Origin: Chlorogloea sp. CCALA 695
GTDB taxonomy: Bacteria > Cyanobacteriota > Cyanobacteriia > Cyanobacteriales > Chroococcidiopsidaceae
Length of the DNA: 51,274 nt
Direction of reading: 5' to 3'
Assembly (NCBI RefSeq): GCF_003003885.1
Contig: NZ_PVWN01000028.1
Coordinates: forward strand, 1-51,274
Positions within the stretch are counted from its first letter, which is position 1; every line of letters starts with the position of its first letter. The translations under genes were made by a program, and so were the position numbers. A model generated the notes under the pieces. The model worked only from the letters and a program-made list of their open reading frames with translations, searched no databases and was not told the DNA's origin. Positions 28,565 to 37,973 of this stretch are shown here, in pieces.

Positions 28565-29044
28565 ATGAATAGTTCTCAAATTGCGCCGTCAACAAAGCCG
28601 ATAGGCGATCGCTATTTAAGTTTTTACTTGAATCGACAAACCCCCGCCTTATTGTTAATGGAGTATGCACAGGAAGTAATAATTGTTCCTACGAGTCGCC
28701 TTTCACCAATGCCCAATATGCCAGAATGCGTATTAGGATTGTTGAATCGGCGCAGTCGGGTACTGTGGGTAGTAAATTTAGCTCAGCTACTAGAATTACC
28801 AGCAAGTGAATCTAGCGATCGCCAGTACCAAATAATAATTATTCATGTCAAACAAGTTAAGCTGGCGCTAGCTGTACAATCGGTTGAAGGTGTAAAGTAT
28901 TTTCCCCACCAAAACAGCCAAGCATCAACAGAAATATTTGCCACCCTTGCTCCTTATATAAGTGGCTGTATTGCTCAAGAGAATGAAACCTTAATAGTTT
29001 TGGATGCAGAAAAAATCGTTAATTCGCCTAATTTAGAACCCTAG
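28565..29044 (+). CDS. pixI: CheW-like adaptor (PixI-like)
   Basis: A 159-residue CheW-domain protein that should couple the receptor to the CheA kinase. The family signatures are the MPNMPECVLGLLNRRSRVLWVVNLAQLL segment of the first barrel and LALAVQSVEGVKYF of the second. The N-terminal half has the usual DRYLSFYLNRQTPALLLMEYAQEVI. It begins 3 bases after pixH and ends 34 bases before the chemoreceptor. No unusual fusion is seen. Confidence 0.85.
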   Translation: MNSSQIAPSTKPIGDRYLSFYLNRQTPALLLMEYAQEVIIVPTSRLSPMPNMPECVLGLLNRRSRVLWVVNLAQLLELPASESSDRQYQIIIIHVKQVKLALAVQSVEGVKYFPHQNSQASTEIFATLAPYISGCIAQENETLIVLDAEKIVNSPNLEP

Positions 29045-29078
29045 TAGCGGGGTCAAAAAATATTAATTTGAGGATATC

Positions 29079-31910
29079 ATGAGTACAAAATTTGAGCCTA
29101 AATCATTAGTTGAGCAATCTCCGGAGAAAAATAGCCCAAGTTTAAATAATCCTTCGACGTTATGGAAAGCTAAAATACCGCAAACAAATCGCTCAAAATT
29201 CCGGCAAAAATTAAGTTTAAAAACAAAAGCAACAGCCTTAGCAATTGCCTTAAGTGTATTGCCAGTTATTTTAATCGGGGGGATAGCAACCTATGTGACG
29301 ACAGAAAAAATTAGCGAAAACTTACACCAGCAACAAAAAGCTAGAGCGATTACTTTATCTAACCAAATAAATCGATTTATAGTTCAACAATACCAAGATA
29401 TTCAAACTCTATCGCAACTAAGTATTCTTAATAATTCGACAACTAGAGCCACAACTTCCACTAGAGCAAAGCAAGCAATATTAGAACGTTATATTAAAGA
29501 TAATCCTGCCTATGACAGTGTTGCAGTTATCGATTTAGACGGAAATGTTATATTGCAGTCGGCAGGGGCAGTTATAGTTAATTATCAAGAGATTAATTAT
29601 TTTCAAGAAGTTAAAAGAACTAACCGCCCGGTAATTACTCCCCCTAGAAGATCGTTAGCAACTGGGGAATATTCAATATTTGTAGCCGCGCCCGTCATCA
29701 ATACGCGCACAGGAGAGACAATTGCTGTGGTGCGATCGCGTACTCCTTTAAAATATTTTAATAATATTATTCAAGCTGAAAGCAAAGAAATAACGCAAAG
29801 CATTAATGGCTATGTATCAGAAGAATATTTTGCAGTTAATGACAATGGTAAAATTGTAGTTGCACCTACAAATCGTACTGACTATATAGGTAAAGATGTT
29901 AAAGGCATTTTCCCCCAGGTAGCGGCTCAATTACAACAAGTAAAAGGTGTTAGTAGCGTTGTAGAGGAAAATTTATTAGAGCAGAAATGGTATTTAATAT
30001 CTTATACTCCTGTAGGCAAGTTTGCCGGAGCATCCCAACTAAACTGGAGTGTCTTAGTTACTCAAGATGAAGATGCCTTATTTGCCAGCCGCACTCGTGA
30101 TGTTTCAATAATAACCTTAGCCGTAGCCACAGGTGTGATCGCACTTATTGTAGCCGCGATCGCCACAAAGCTAGTAAGTAGAACATTGCGCCCAGTAATG
30201 GCAGCCTCAAAAGCCGTGCGTCAGCTAGGGGAAGGACAATTAGATACGCGCTTGGCGGTTAAAGGCTCGGATGAATTAGCAGTTTTGGGCGCTAATATCA
30301 ATGGCATGGCAGAACAACTGCAAAATCTTTTAACCAGACAACAACTAGCAACAGAAGCGGCGGAAACCTTTACAGATACTACTTTACGCATTCGCCGCTC
30401 TTTGAACTTAGACGATATTTTGAAAACGGCAGTGCGGGAGGTGAGAAAAATTATGCACACTGAGCGCGTGGTTATTTACCGTTTTAACTCTGACTTGAGC
30501 GGTACAGTAGTAGCAGAATCGGTTGTACCTGGTTGGCCGGAAGCCTTAAAAGAAACTATTGACGATCCTTGTTTTAAAGAACAACATATAAAAAATTATC
30601 AAAATGGTCGGGTGCGGGGAATTAATGATATTTACCATGCTGGACTTACCGAGTGCCATATTAATACTTTAGAAAGATTTAAAGTTAAAGCAAATTTAGT
30701 TGCACCAATACTTAAAGATCAGCAATTGCTTGGTTTATTAATTGCTCATCATTGCTCAGAACCTCGCAACTGGCAAGAGTCAGAAATTAATTTATTTGCA
30801 CAATTGGCGGCGCAAATTGGCTTTGCTTTAGATCAAGCAAATTTATTAGAGCAAGTAGAAAAAGCTCGAACTTCTGCCGAAGTAATGTCTGTGGAGCAGC
30901 GAGAACAAAAAGAATTACTAGAAAATCAATTATTAAATTTGCTTAGTGAGGTAGAAGGAGCCGTTAGAGGCGACTTGACAGTAAGGGCGGAAGTTACGAC
31001 AGGAGAAATTGGGACTGTGGCTGATTTTTTCAATGCGATCATTGAAAGCTTGCGAGAAATTGTTACTTCAGTAAAACACGCAACCGATAAAGTTAATATT
31101 TCTATTAATGAAAACGAAGGCGCAATTCGTCAGCTTGCGGACGAAGCGGTGAAACAAAATACAGAAATTGTTAGTACCCTTGATTCGGTGCAGCAAATGA
31201 CATTATCTATCCAATCAGTAGCAGATAGCGCCGAACTTGCAGCACAAGTAGCCCATAAAGCGTCAACTAGCGCCCAAGCTGGAGAAATGGCAATGGAGCG
31301 CACAGTATTTAGTATTATAAATTTGCGCGATACGATCGCCCAAACTGCTAAAAAAGTTAAAAATCTAGGTCAAGCATCTCAGCAAATTTCTAAAGTTACA
31401 ACTTTAATTAACCAGATAGCTTTACAAACTAATGTCCTCGCCATTAATGCCAGCATTGAAGCTTCTCGTGCGGGGGAAGAAGGGAGAGGTTTTGCAGTTG
31501 TAGCCGAGGAAGTTGGGGAACTTGCAACTAAAGCCGCCGCCGCAACTAAAGAAATTGAGCAAGTGCTAGAAAATATCCAACAGCAAACTAGCGAAGTAGT
31601 TAGAGCCATGCAACTAGGTAGTACCCAAGTAAATGAAGGGACTCATCTTGTAGAAAATACTAAGCAAAGTTTAGGGGAAATTTTACAGGTATCGCGCCAA
31701 ATTGATGAATTAGTCCAAGTAATTTCTCACTCTACAGTGTCGCAAGCGAAAACCGCTCAAGCTGTAACTCAGTTAATGCAAGCGTTGGCTACTAATTCCG
31801 AGGAAACGGCCGCCTCTTCGCACAAAGTATCGAAGTCTCTTAAACGCACGGTAGAGGTGGCGCAGCAGTTGCAAACTTCGGTGGGTGCTTTTAAAGTCCG
31901 CAAAGATTAA
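29079..31910 (+). CDS. pixJ: Cyanobacteriochrome chemoreceptor (PixJ/TaxD1-like)
   Basis: 943 residues. The order is cytoplasmic N-terminus, membrane helix (about 50-72), periplasmic Cache domain (about 75-340), second membrane helix (about 343-365), HAMP (about 366-419), phytochrome-type GAF (about 440-590), a short HAMP-like region and the MCP signalling domain (about 665-940) with [20 protein letters not shown]. The GAF domain has the canonical chromophore cysteine C526 followed by H527 (TECHI) and a second cysteine C498 in DPCF. Their 28-residue spacing equals that of the blue/green photoreceptor PixJ. So a bilin-bound DXCF cyanobacteriochrome is likely. The periplasmic Cache domain may add a chemical input. 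Confidence 0.87.
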   Translation: MSTKFEPKSLVEQSPEKNSPSLNNPSTLWKAKIPQTNRSKFRQKLSLKTKATALAIALSVLPVILIGGIATYVTTEKISENLHQQQKARAITLSNQINRFIVQQYQDIQTLSQLSILNNSTTRATTSTRAKQAILERYIKDNPAYDSVAVIDLDGNVILQSAGAVIVNYQEINYFQEVKRTNRPVITPPRRSLATGEYSIFVAAPVINTRTGETIAVVRSRTPLKYFNNIIQAESKEITQSINGYVSEEYFAVNDNGKIVVAPTNRTDYIGKDVKGIFPQVAAQLQQVKGVSSVVEENLLEQKWYLISYTPVGKFAGASQLNWSVLVTQDEDALFASRTRDVSIITLAVATGVIALIVAAIATKLVSRTLRPVMAASKAVRQLGEGQLDTRLAVKGSDELAVLGANINGMAEQLQNLLTRQQLATEAAETFTDTTLRIRRSLNLDDILKTAVREVRKIMHTERVVIYRFNSDLSGTVVAESVVPGWPEALKETIDDPCFKEQHIKNYQNGRVRGINDIYHAGLTECHINTLERFKVKANLVAPILKDQQLLGLLIAHHCSEPRNWQESEINLFAQLAAQIGFALDQANLLEQVEKARTSAEVMSVEQREQKELLENQLLNLLSEVEGAVRGDLTVRAEVTTGEIGTVADFFNAIIESLREIVTSVKHATDKVNISINENEGAIRQLADEAVKQNTEIVSTLDSVQQMTLSIQSVADSAELAAQVAHKASTSAQAGEMAMERTVFSIINLRDTIAQTAKKVKNLGQASQQISKVTTLINQIALQTNVLAINASIEASRAGEEGRGFAVVAEEVGELATKAAAATKEIEQVLENIQQQTSEVVRAMQLGSTQVNEGTHLVENTKQSLGEILQVSRQIDELVQVISHSTVSQAKTAQAVTQLMQALATNSEETAASSHKVSKSLKRTVEVAQQLQTSVGAFKVRKD

Positions 31911-32578
31911 TGGCTAATCAAACTTTAGGGATAGAGTCGCAGCTTTATAATTACTTGCTTGCTGTTTCTTTACGAGAAACCGAGGTATTAGCTCAACTTA
32001 GGCAAGCTACCGCCACCAGTCAATCTATGGCTCAAATGCAGATTGCACCGGAGCAAGGGCAGTTTATGGCGTTGTTAATTCAGTTAATTGGCGCTAAAAA
32101 AACTTTAGATATAGGAGTGTTTACGGGTTATAGTGCGCTGGTGGTCGCCTTGGCATTGCCCCAGGGCGGTAAAGTGGTGGCGTGTGAAATAAACCAAGAA
32201 TATGCAGAATTTGCTCGTCATTGGTGGCAAAAAGCGGGGGTAATAGATAAAATTGACCTGCATCTCGCTCCCGCCCAAGATACTCTGGCGTTGTTAATAG
32301 CTAATGGGGAAGTTGACAGCTTTGATTTTGCCTTTATTGACGCAGATAAAAGTAATTACGATACTTATTACGAGCAAGCTTTGCAATTAGTTTGCCCTGG
32401 GGGATTGATTGCAATTGATAATGTACTATGGTCAGGAAGGGTTGCAGACCCAAATATCCAAGATAATCGGACTAATAAAATTCGGGACTTTAATCAAAAA
32501 CTGCATCAAGACAAACGCATCAATCTTAGCTTAGTACCGATCGCCGATGGTTTGACTTTGGCTAGGAAACTTCCTTAG
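31910..32578 (+). CDS. Class I SAM-dependent O-methyltransferase
   Basis: 222 residues of the cation-dependent O-methyltransferase family (caffeoyl-CoA type). The AdoMet loop [20 protein letters not shown], the metal/SAM acidic motif [20 protein letters not shown] and [12 protein letters not shown] are all visible. Family members methylate catechol-like hydroxyls; the cyanobacterial substrate is unknown. The ATG shares its A with the last base of the pixJ stop codon, so it is translationally linked to the chemoreceptor, which is curious for a metabolic enzyme. Its 3' end overlaps the convergent trhO by 17 bases. Confidence 0.87.
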   Translation: MANQTLGIESQLYNYLLAVSLRETEVLAQLRQATATSQSMAQMQIAPEQGQFMALLIQLIGAKKTLDIGVFTGYSALVVALALPQGGKVVACEINQEYAEFARHWWQKAGVIDKIDLHLAPAQDTLALLIANGEVDSFDFAFIDADKSNYDTYYEQALQLVCPGGLIAIDNVLWSGRVADPNIQDNRTNKIRDFNQKLHQDKRINLSLVPIADGLTLARKLP

Positions 32579-33374
32579 TTGAGCAATGATGACAGGCTAT
32601 AGTTTCATTATTAGGCGATCGCGCGACGGGATTTCCACAACTGCGACACAATCGATAATTCCCCGGCTGTAAACCATGCTGCAAGGCTACTCGCTCGTCA
32701 AACACAAAACATTCCCCTTGCCATAAACTCTCCTCAGTGGGGACTTCTTCGAGATATTTGAGAATACCGCCTTTTAGATGGTACACTTCCTCGAAACCCT
32801 TTGATAACAATAATGAAGAAGCTTTTTCGCAGCGAATCCCACCCGTGCAAAATAAGGCAACCTTTTTATGTTTGGCGGGGTCTAGATGTTGCTCGATATA
32901 ATCAGGAAATTGATTAAAGGAGCTAGTATTAGGGTTTTGCGCTCCTTTAAACGTACCAATATCTACTTCGTAGTCGTTGCGGGTATCAATGATTGTGACT
33001 TCAGGATCGTTAATTAACGCATTCCATTCAGTAGGAGTCACATAAGTACCTACTTGCTGAATTGGATTTACTGGTAATCCCAGGGTGACAATTTCCCGCT
33101 TTAAGCGCACTTTCATTCGCTCGAAAGGCGGAGTTTGAGCCGAAGATAATTTATACTCTAAGTCTTTTAGGCGCAAGTCAGAACGTAAAAAAGACACAAC
33201 TCCATCAATGCTTGCTCTGGAGACACTAGCAATTGTGCCGTTAATTCCTTCGGCGGCTAGAAGAATTGAACCTTTAACATTTTGAACTTGACAGTAAGAC
33301 AAGAGGGGTTGTTTCTTGTCTGCAAAGTCTGGCAAAGGTACGAATTTATAAAAGGAAGCAATAATATGAGTCAT
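32562..33374 (-). CDS. trhO: tRNA uridine hydroxylase TrhO (rhodanese family)
   Basis: About 270 residues. The N-terminal acylphosphatase-like half ([15 protein letters not shown] and [15 protein letters not shown]) is followed by a rhodanese domain with the catalytic cysteine in [18 protein letters not shown]-terminal zinc-like motif follows (CRSCGNPV and CHHC). This matches TrhO/YceA, which hydroxylates U34 of tRNAs on the way to 5-methoxyuridine-type modifications. ATG 33374 is preferred over an upstream TTG. The extra CxxC pair at the C-terminus is present in many members. It converges with the methyltransferase gene. Confidence 0.9.
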   Translation of the reverse strand: MTHIIASFYKFVPLPDFADKKQPLLSYCQVQNVKGSILLAAEGINGTIASVSRASIDGVVSFLRSDLRLKDLEYKLSSAQTPPFERMKVRLKREIVTLGLPVNPIQQVGTYVTPTEWNALINDPEVTIIDTRNDYEVDIGTFKGAQNPNTSSFNQFPDYIEQHLDPAKHKKVALFCTGGIRCEKASSLLLSKGFEEVYHLKGGILKYLEEVPTEESLWQGECFVFDERVALQHGLQPGNYRLCRSCGNPVARSPNNETIACHHCSTKEVS

Positions 33375-33407
33375 TTCTAGGCGCAAATTGAGATATTTTT
33401 AGCAGCA

Positions 33408-33436
33408 TTGAATAAAAGATCGCTATCAACTATAAT
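33408..33436 (+). promoter_or_regulatory. Promoter of tRNA-Ala
   Basis: TTGAAT at 33408-33413 and a perfect TATAAT at 33431-33436 are separated by 17 bases. Transcription would start near 33443, a few bases before the tRNA. This is the clearest sigma-70-type promoter in the window. Confidence 0.8.
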
Positions 33437-33450
33437 ACAATCTGCCACAG

Positions 33451-33523
33451 GGGGGTTTGGCTCAGTTGGTAGAGCGCCTGCTTTGCAAGCAGGATGTCAG
33501 CGGTTCGAGTCCGCTAACCTCCA
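33451..33523 (+). tRNA. tRNA-Ala (TGC anticodon)
   Basis: 73 bases that fold as a full cloverleaf. The acceptor stem GGGGGTT pairs with AACCTCC (one G-T pair), the discriminator base is A, the anticodon stem CCTGC/GCAGG holds the loop TTTGCAA with anticodon TGC at 33484-33486, and the T arm is GCGGTTCGAGTCCGC. The 3' CCA is not encoded. It is not part of an rRNA operon here. Confidence 0.97.
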
Positions 33524-33527
33524 TTAT

Positions 33528-33986
33528 CTAGTTACTGTCAAGCTGCGATAATTCTCTACACTTTACTTCGGCAGCTTGGTAAGCGGCTAAGTATTCTTTA
33601 CCACCTAGCATAATTTCGCCGTAGTATTCGTAAGGCGCATTGCCATAAATAGGCAAAGGGTCATCTTCGGGATAATCTTCTTTCGATTCATCAACGATGG
33701 CTTTAAGATGTTTAACTTTCAAGCTTTGTGCCGGAAAATAGTAGAGATTTTGAGCATCTAAACTCAATGAAACAAAAGTAGGATCGATAATTTCGTCGTC
33801 AAGCTCAATCCAGCCATATTCCATAATCGAATAAGGCTCAATTCCTACAACTAAAAAGCCTTGAACGTACAAATAATTATTATCTAGTAAGGCTGCTTGA
33901 TAAGCATTATCGAAGCATTTATGCGCCTTACTACCAATCTGTTCGGCGATTTGTGTAGAGAGATTTATGTCTAGAGATTTGCTCAT
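33528..33986 (-). CDS. Hypothetical protein, peptidase-fold-like, after futC
   Basis: 152 residues, acidic, soluble. The arrangement KCFDNAYQAAL (C24), YVQGFLVV, then EYGWIELDDEIIDPT resembles a small cysteine-peptidase/transglutaminase-like fold, in which a cysteine is followed by an H(A/G)W motif and a VIDPT strand. In this copy the position expected to hold the catalytic histidine reads EYGW, so the enzyme may be inactive or the resemblance superficial. It starts 11 bases after futC on the same strand, suggesting co-transcription with the iron transporter. The function is not known to me. Confidence 0.6.
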   Translation of the reverse strand: MSKSLDINLSTQIAEQIGSKAHKCFDNAYQAALLDNNYLYVQGFLVVGIEPYSIMEYGWIELDDEIIDPTFVSLSLDAQNLYYFPAQSLKVKHLKAIVDESKEDYPEDDPLPIYGNAPYEYYGEIMLGGKEYLAAYQAAEVKCRELSQLDSN

Positions 33987-33996
33987 ATTTAAGCAA

Positions 33997-35010
33997 TTAA
34001 GCAGGAAATATTTTTATTGTACTTGCTACATTTAACTTTACTTTCGCACCTACCGGAACCACTTGGCTAATAGCTGTTCGGGCGTGTAGTTCTTTTCCTG
34101 AAGGCGTAAGCAGACAGTAGCGATACTCCCTCCCCAAAAAGCGCCGATTGTGAACCACTGCCACCGCCTCCGATTCTGTCGGTTCTATCAGCAAATCTTC
34201 TTCACGAATCATTAATTCTACTTTTTTTTGCCCAGCATCCGCCGCCGCAAAACAGCCTACTTCCGTAGCCCACAACTGCCCCTGACGCTCGGCGGGGATA
34301 AAGTTAGCTCCGGTGACAAATTCTGCTACAAACCGGGAGGAGGGCTGCGTATAGACTTCTTGCGGCGTACCTATTTGTTCTAGTTTACCTTTGCTCATGA
34401 CGGCTACGAGGTCAGCGATCGCTAAGGCTTCTTCTTGGTCATGAGTGACAAACACCGCCGATGTTCCCGTCGCTTTCAAAATATCTCTAATTTCTTCTCG
34501 CAATCGCAGCCTTACCTGCACGTCCAAATTGCTCAAAGGTTCATCTAGCAGCACTAACGGCGGCTGAGGCGCTAAAGCACGAGCAAGAGCTACTCTTTGC
34601 TGCTGTCCTCCCGATAACTGATAAGGATATCGTTTTTCTAGCCCAGTTAGCCCTACTAATTCAATTAACCGTTTAGCCGCTTCTTTATCCTGCCTTTTTA
34701 ACCCAAAAGCCACATTCTCGGCGACGGTTAGATGTGGAAACAAAGCATAATCTTGAAATACCATCCCTAAACGGCGCTGTTCTGGCGGAATCCAACAATT
34801 ATTACTGGCAACTTTGCGCCCAGCAATTTCAATACTTCCCATTTGCGGCTGCTCAAATCCAGCAATTAACCTTAGTAAAGTAGTTTTTCCGCAACCAGAA
34901 GAACCAAGTAAAGCCAGTATTCCTTGAGGTAAGTTCAAACTTACGTCTGCTACTGCTTGACTTTCGCCAAACCACTTACTCACCCCATCAAGCTGTAAAA
35001 TTTTCTCCAT
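33997..35010 (-). CDS. futC: Iron(III) ABC transporter ATPase FutC
   Basis: A 337-residue ABC ATPase with Walker A GSSGCGKTT, signature LSGGQQQRVALARAL, Walker B LVLLDEPLSNLD, H-loop FVTHDQEE and a C-terminal TOBE-like domain (MIREEDLLIEPTE onward). Together with FutA and FutB it forms a ferric iron importer of the FbpABC/FutABC family. The neighbouring binding protein and permease define the substrate class; the ATPase alone could also serve other anions or cations. It starts 11 bases after futB. Confidence 0.9.
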   Translation of the reverse strand: MEKILQLDGVSKWFGESQAVADVSLNLPQGILALLGSSGCGKTTLLRLIAGFEQPQMGSIEIAGRKVASNNCWIPPEQRRLGMVFQDYALFPHLTVAENVAFGLKRQDKEAAKRLIELVGLTGLEKRYPYQLSGGQQQRVALARALAPQPPLVLLDEPLSNLDVQVRLRLREEIRDILKATGTSAVFVTHDQEEALAIADLVAVMSKGKLEQIGTPQEVYTQPSSRFVAEFVTGANFIPAERQGQLWATEVGCFAAADAGQKKVELMIREEDLLIEPTESEAVAVVHNRRFLGREYRYCLLTPSGKELHARTAISQVVPVGAKVKLNVASTIKIFPA

Positions 35011-35021
35011 AATTTTGTCTC

Positions 35022-36629
35022 CTATCTTTGGCTCGTTTTCTGCTCGTGCAACAACACAGGCAAAGTTGAACCCATAGAAACTACAAGCATTGCCAATGAT
35101 CCCACCGCCGCATCGCTAAAAGATACATTTTCTGTAGCTTTCCAAATCTCTGTTGCCAAAGTATCAAAGCCAATCGGGGCTAAGAGCAACGTTGCGGGTA
35201 ATTCTTTAATTGCGGTCAAAAATACCAAAACCGCCCCATTCAACACCCCAGGACGCACCAAAGGGAAAGTAATTTCTTTCAATGTCTGCCAAGGAGTACG
35301 CCCCAAAAGCCTTGCTGATTCTTCTAACTGTGGATGCAACTGTAACAGTGAACTTCTAATTGTGCCTACAGATTGAGGTAAAAATAGCACTAAATAAGCA
35401 AATACTAGCATCGGCAAAGTTTGGTACAACCAAGGCAAATATTGAGAGCCTAGAAATACTAAAGATATGGCTACTACAATTCCTGGTAAACCAAAACCAA
35501 TATAACTACACCGTTCTATAGCTGTAGTTACACGACTAGGAAACCTTACCGCTAATATTGCTACAGGGATGGCGCAAATAGTCGCAATTACTGCTGTAAA
35601 ACCCGCCGCCGCAACTGAATTAAGGGCTGGCTGCGCGATCGCATTCCATGAAACTGCACCGTAGGCTGTATTGCTACTTGTCAAGCCTCGCCATAACCAA
35701 AACACTGTCACCCCAACTGGTAAAACTAAGCTGAGACTAACAACGATCGCGCAAAATAATAAAGCAACTACTTTACTTGCGCCCAGTTTTACAATTACAG
35801 GTGACTGCACTATTGATAAATTGCGACTGTAATAAGCAGCGCGCGATCGCACTTTATACTCTAGCCACAAAATCCCCAACACCAAAGCAACCAATAATAA
35901 AGCCAGCGCCGCCGCTTGGTTTCGATTGAAACTTGACTTGTATTGTAGGAAAATTACCCGCGTAAAAGCATCAAACCGCATCAATGAAGGCGTACCAAAA
36001 TCTCTTAAAGCATACAAAGCCACCAGCAAACCGCCAGCTATTATCGATGGGCGTAACTGTGGTAATACAACGCGGAAAAAGGTATTGAATTGATTTAAAC
36101 CCAAACTCCTCCCCGCTTCTACTGTCGCCGGATCGATTAACATTAACCCCGCCCGGACACTTAAAAGCAGATAAGGATAGGTAAACAGCGTCAGTGCCAA
36201 AATAGTCCCAAACCAGCCGTAAATCTCCGGTAATTCGGTTACTCCTAGAGGTTCTAACCATACTTGCAACAAGCTACCTTTGGGCCCAAAAGCCGCAATT
36301 AAGGCAAAACTACCTACATAGCTAGGTACAGCTAGAGGTAAGGTAGTTGCAATTAACCAAAACTTTCGCCCAGGTAGATCGGTTTGTAAAGTCAAAAAAG
36401 CTAGAGGTACGGCAATTAAGGCGCTAAATAAGGTTACGGCTGCTGCCATCCCTGCACTATTGAACAATACAGTTAAGGTACGGGGGCGAGATACTAAGTT
36501 AATTAGCTTTTCTGTACCTACACCCGCCGTCCTAATTACTAAATAAGTCAAAGGCGAAATAATTGCGATCGCTGTAATTGTAGCGATCGCAACTAAAAAT
36601 AACGGTGGACTAGAAGCATTACGCCTCAA
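35022..36629 (-). CDS. futB: Iron(III) ABC transporter permease FutB
   Basis: 535 residues with about twelve membrane helices, an internally duplicated permease of the FbpB type. Each half has an ABC-coupling EAA loop: EAGRSLGLNQFNTFFRVVLPQ in the first and EESARLLGRTPWQTLKEITFPLVRPG in the second. It forms the channel of the FutABC importer in the inner membrane. The start is TTG 36629, overlapping the futA stop codon as TTGA, which couples translation of the two. There are 11 bases to futC. Confidence 0.9.
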   Translation of the reverse strand: MRRNASSPPLFLVAIATITAIAIISPLTYLVIRTAGVGTEKLINLVSRPRTLTVLFNSAGMAAAVTLFSALIAVPLAFLTLQTDLPGRKFWLIATTLPLAVPSYVGSFALIAAFGPKGSLLQVWLEPLGVTELPEIYGWFGTILALTLFTYPYLLLSVRAGLMLIDPATVEAGRSLGLNQFNTFFRVVLPQLRPSIIAGGLLVALYALRDFGTPSLMRFDAFTRVIFLQYKSSFNRNQAAALALLLVALVLGILWLEYKVRSRAAYYSRNLSIVQSPVIVKLGASKVVALLFCAIVVSLSLVLPVGVTVFWLWRGLTSSNTAYGAVSWNAIAQPALNSVAAAGFTAVIATICAIPVAILAVRFPSRVTTAIERCSYIGFGLPGIVVAISLVFLGSQYLPWLYQTLPMLVFAYLVLFLPQSVGTIRSSLLQLHPQLEESARLLGRTPWQTLKEITFPLVRPGVLNGAVLVFLTAIKELPATLLLAPIGFDTLATEIWKATENVSFSDAAVGSLAMLVVSMGSTLPVLLHEQKTSQR

Positions 36630-37651
36630 AGTACCCCTGCTTCTTGAAGTAATGCTAGAGTCCCTTGTAAGTCAGACAAGTTGCTCAAATCAACTTTGGG
36701 TGGCTTAAGCTGACTGAGAGGAATTTGTTTTTGCGATGCTTGGATGCCTTTTACCAACGGATATTCGTTAGTTTCTTGGGCAAAATAAGTTTGAGCTTTG
36801 GGAGTAAGCATATAAGCTACAAACTTGTCAGCGTCGCTCTTTTGATCGGTAGTATTTAATACTGCTAAACCTGCTACATTTACCATTGCCCCAGCATCTC
36901 TGCGGGTATAGTGATGGGCTACAGGAAACTTGGGGTTGTCTTTGGTAAACCGATAGAGATAGTAGTTGTTTACTAATCCTAAAGAAATTTCGCCTTTCCC
37001 TACTGCTTCGACGATCGCGGCATTTTTGGCATAATCTTTTGTCCCGTTAGCTTTCATTGCCTTTAACCATGCCAAAGTCTTTTGGTTGCCTTCTAGCAAG
37101 CGCATAGCAGTAACAAAGGATTGAAAAGAACCATTTGAAGGGACCCAACCTATTTTACCGCGCCATTTAGGATTAGTTAATTGGGCTACAGATGTCGGTA
37201 ACTCACTGGGTTTGACTAGCTTTGTATTGTAATCAATTACTCGCGCCCGTCCTGAAATGCCGATCCATTGTCCCGCCGAGGAGCGAAACTGTGGCTCTAC
37301 TTTTGCAAGTAAGGTATTAGAAATCGGTAATGTGCGTTTTTCTTTGGCTAAAGCACCTAAAGCCCCCGCATCTTGACCAAAAAATACATCCGCGCGACTG
37401 TTTTTGCCTTCTTCTAATAATGCGATCGCAAGTTCTGCTGTGTCGCCGTATCGTACCTCAATATCCATCCCTAAATCTTTCTCAGCTTTGGCAATTAAGG
37501 GCCCAATCAATTTTTCGTCTCTACCAGAGTAAATAGTCAGCGTTTTTTGTTGTGCTGCTTGACTACTAAAAGCTATACCCCCACCTACAACTACCAAAGC
37601 TATGAGGGCAGAAATTTTCCCTAACGAACTAACCACCAACTTTATCCTCAT
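36626..37651 (-). CDS. futA: Iron(III)-binding protein FutA
   Basis: About 341 residues from ATG 37651. A signal peptide (LVVSSLGKISALIALVVVGGGIAFSSQAA) is followed by a type II periplasmic binding protein. Features are the N-terminal LTIYSGRDEKLIGPL, the RADVFFGQDAGALGAL region and the paired tyrosines LVNNYYLYRF, which in FutA/FbpA proteins coordinate ferric iron. I chose ATG 37651 over the earlier in-frame start at 37693 because it places the positive charge directly before the hydrophobic core. First gene of futA-futB-futC; iron starvation control by Fur is expected in this family. Confidence 0.9.
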   Translation of the reverse strand: MRIKLVVSSLGKISALIALVVVGGGIAFSSQAAQQKTLTIYSGRDEKLIGPLIAKAEKDLGMDIEVRYGDTAELAIALLEEGKNSRADVFFGQDAGALGALAKEKRTLPISNTLLAKVEPQFRSSAGQWIGISGRARVIDYNTKLVKPSELPTSVAQLTNPKWRGKIGWVPSNGSFQSFVTAMRLLEGNQKTLAWLKAMKANGTKDYAKNAAIVEAVGKGEISLGLVNNYYLYRFTKDNPKFPVAHHYTRRDAGAMVNVAGLAVLNTTDQKSDADKFVAYMLTPKAQTYFAQETNEYPLVKGIQASQKQIPLSQLKPPKVDLSNLSDLQGTLALLQEAGVL

Positions 37652-37776
37652 ATATGTAACTAAACATCTTTTCGAGCGGATTTGGCTAAGCAATTCTTAC
37701 TACCAGCTTTTCCCGACAGACGTTAGCTTTGCTTTCAAAAAAATACCATTAATTAGACAACTTATTTAAGAAGTTT

Positions 37777-37880
37777 TTGCAAATCATTTTAATTATAAAG
37801 TAAGGCAAAATATTGTTAAGTGCTTAATTTGCCGTGATTAAAAACAATCTTTAGCTGAATGTTATTGCAAATAATTATGA
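37777..37880. promoter_or_regulatory. Candidate Fur sites between futA and TonB-like gene
   Basis: Two related elements lie in the 322-base divergent region: TTGCAAATCATT at 37777-37788 and TTGCAAATAATT at 37865-37876. The second extends as TGCAAATAATTATGA (37866-37880), which matches the 7-1-7 Fur model TGATAAT-N-ATTATCA at 11 of 14 informative positions. The repeated motif and the iron genes on both sides support a Fur-type site, but AT-rich DNA gives such matches easily. Confidence 0.4.
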
Positions 37881-37973
37881 CTAAGCTTTACAATTAGCCT
37901 GTTGCTGTTAGGAAAACTTGGTTGCAAGCGAGTTCAAAGCTTGGTGTAGTACAAGTAGGGAAGAATTAATTAC

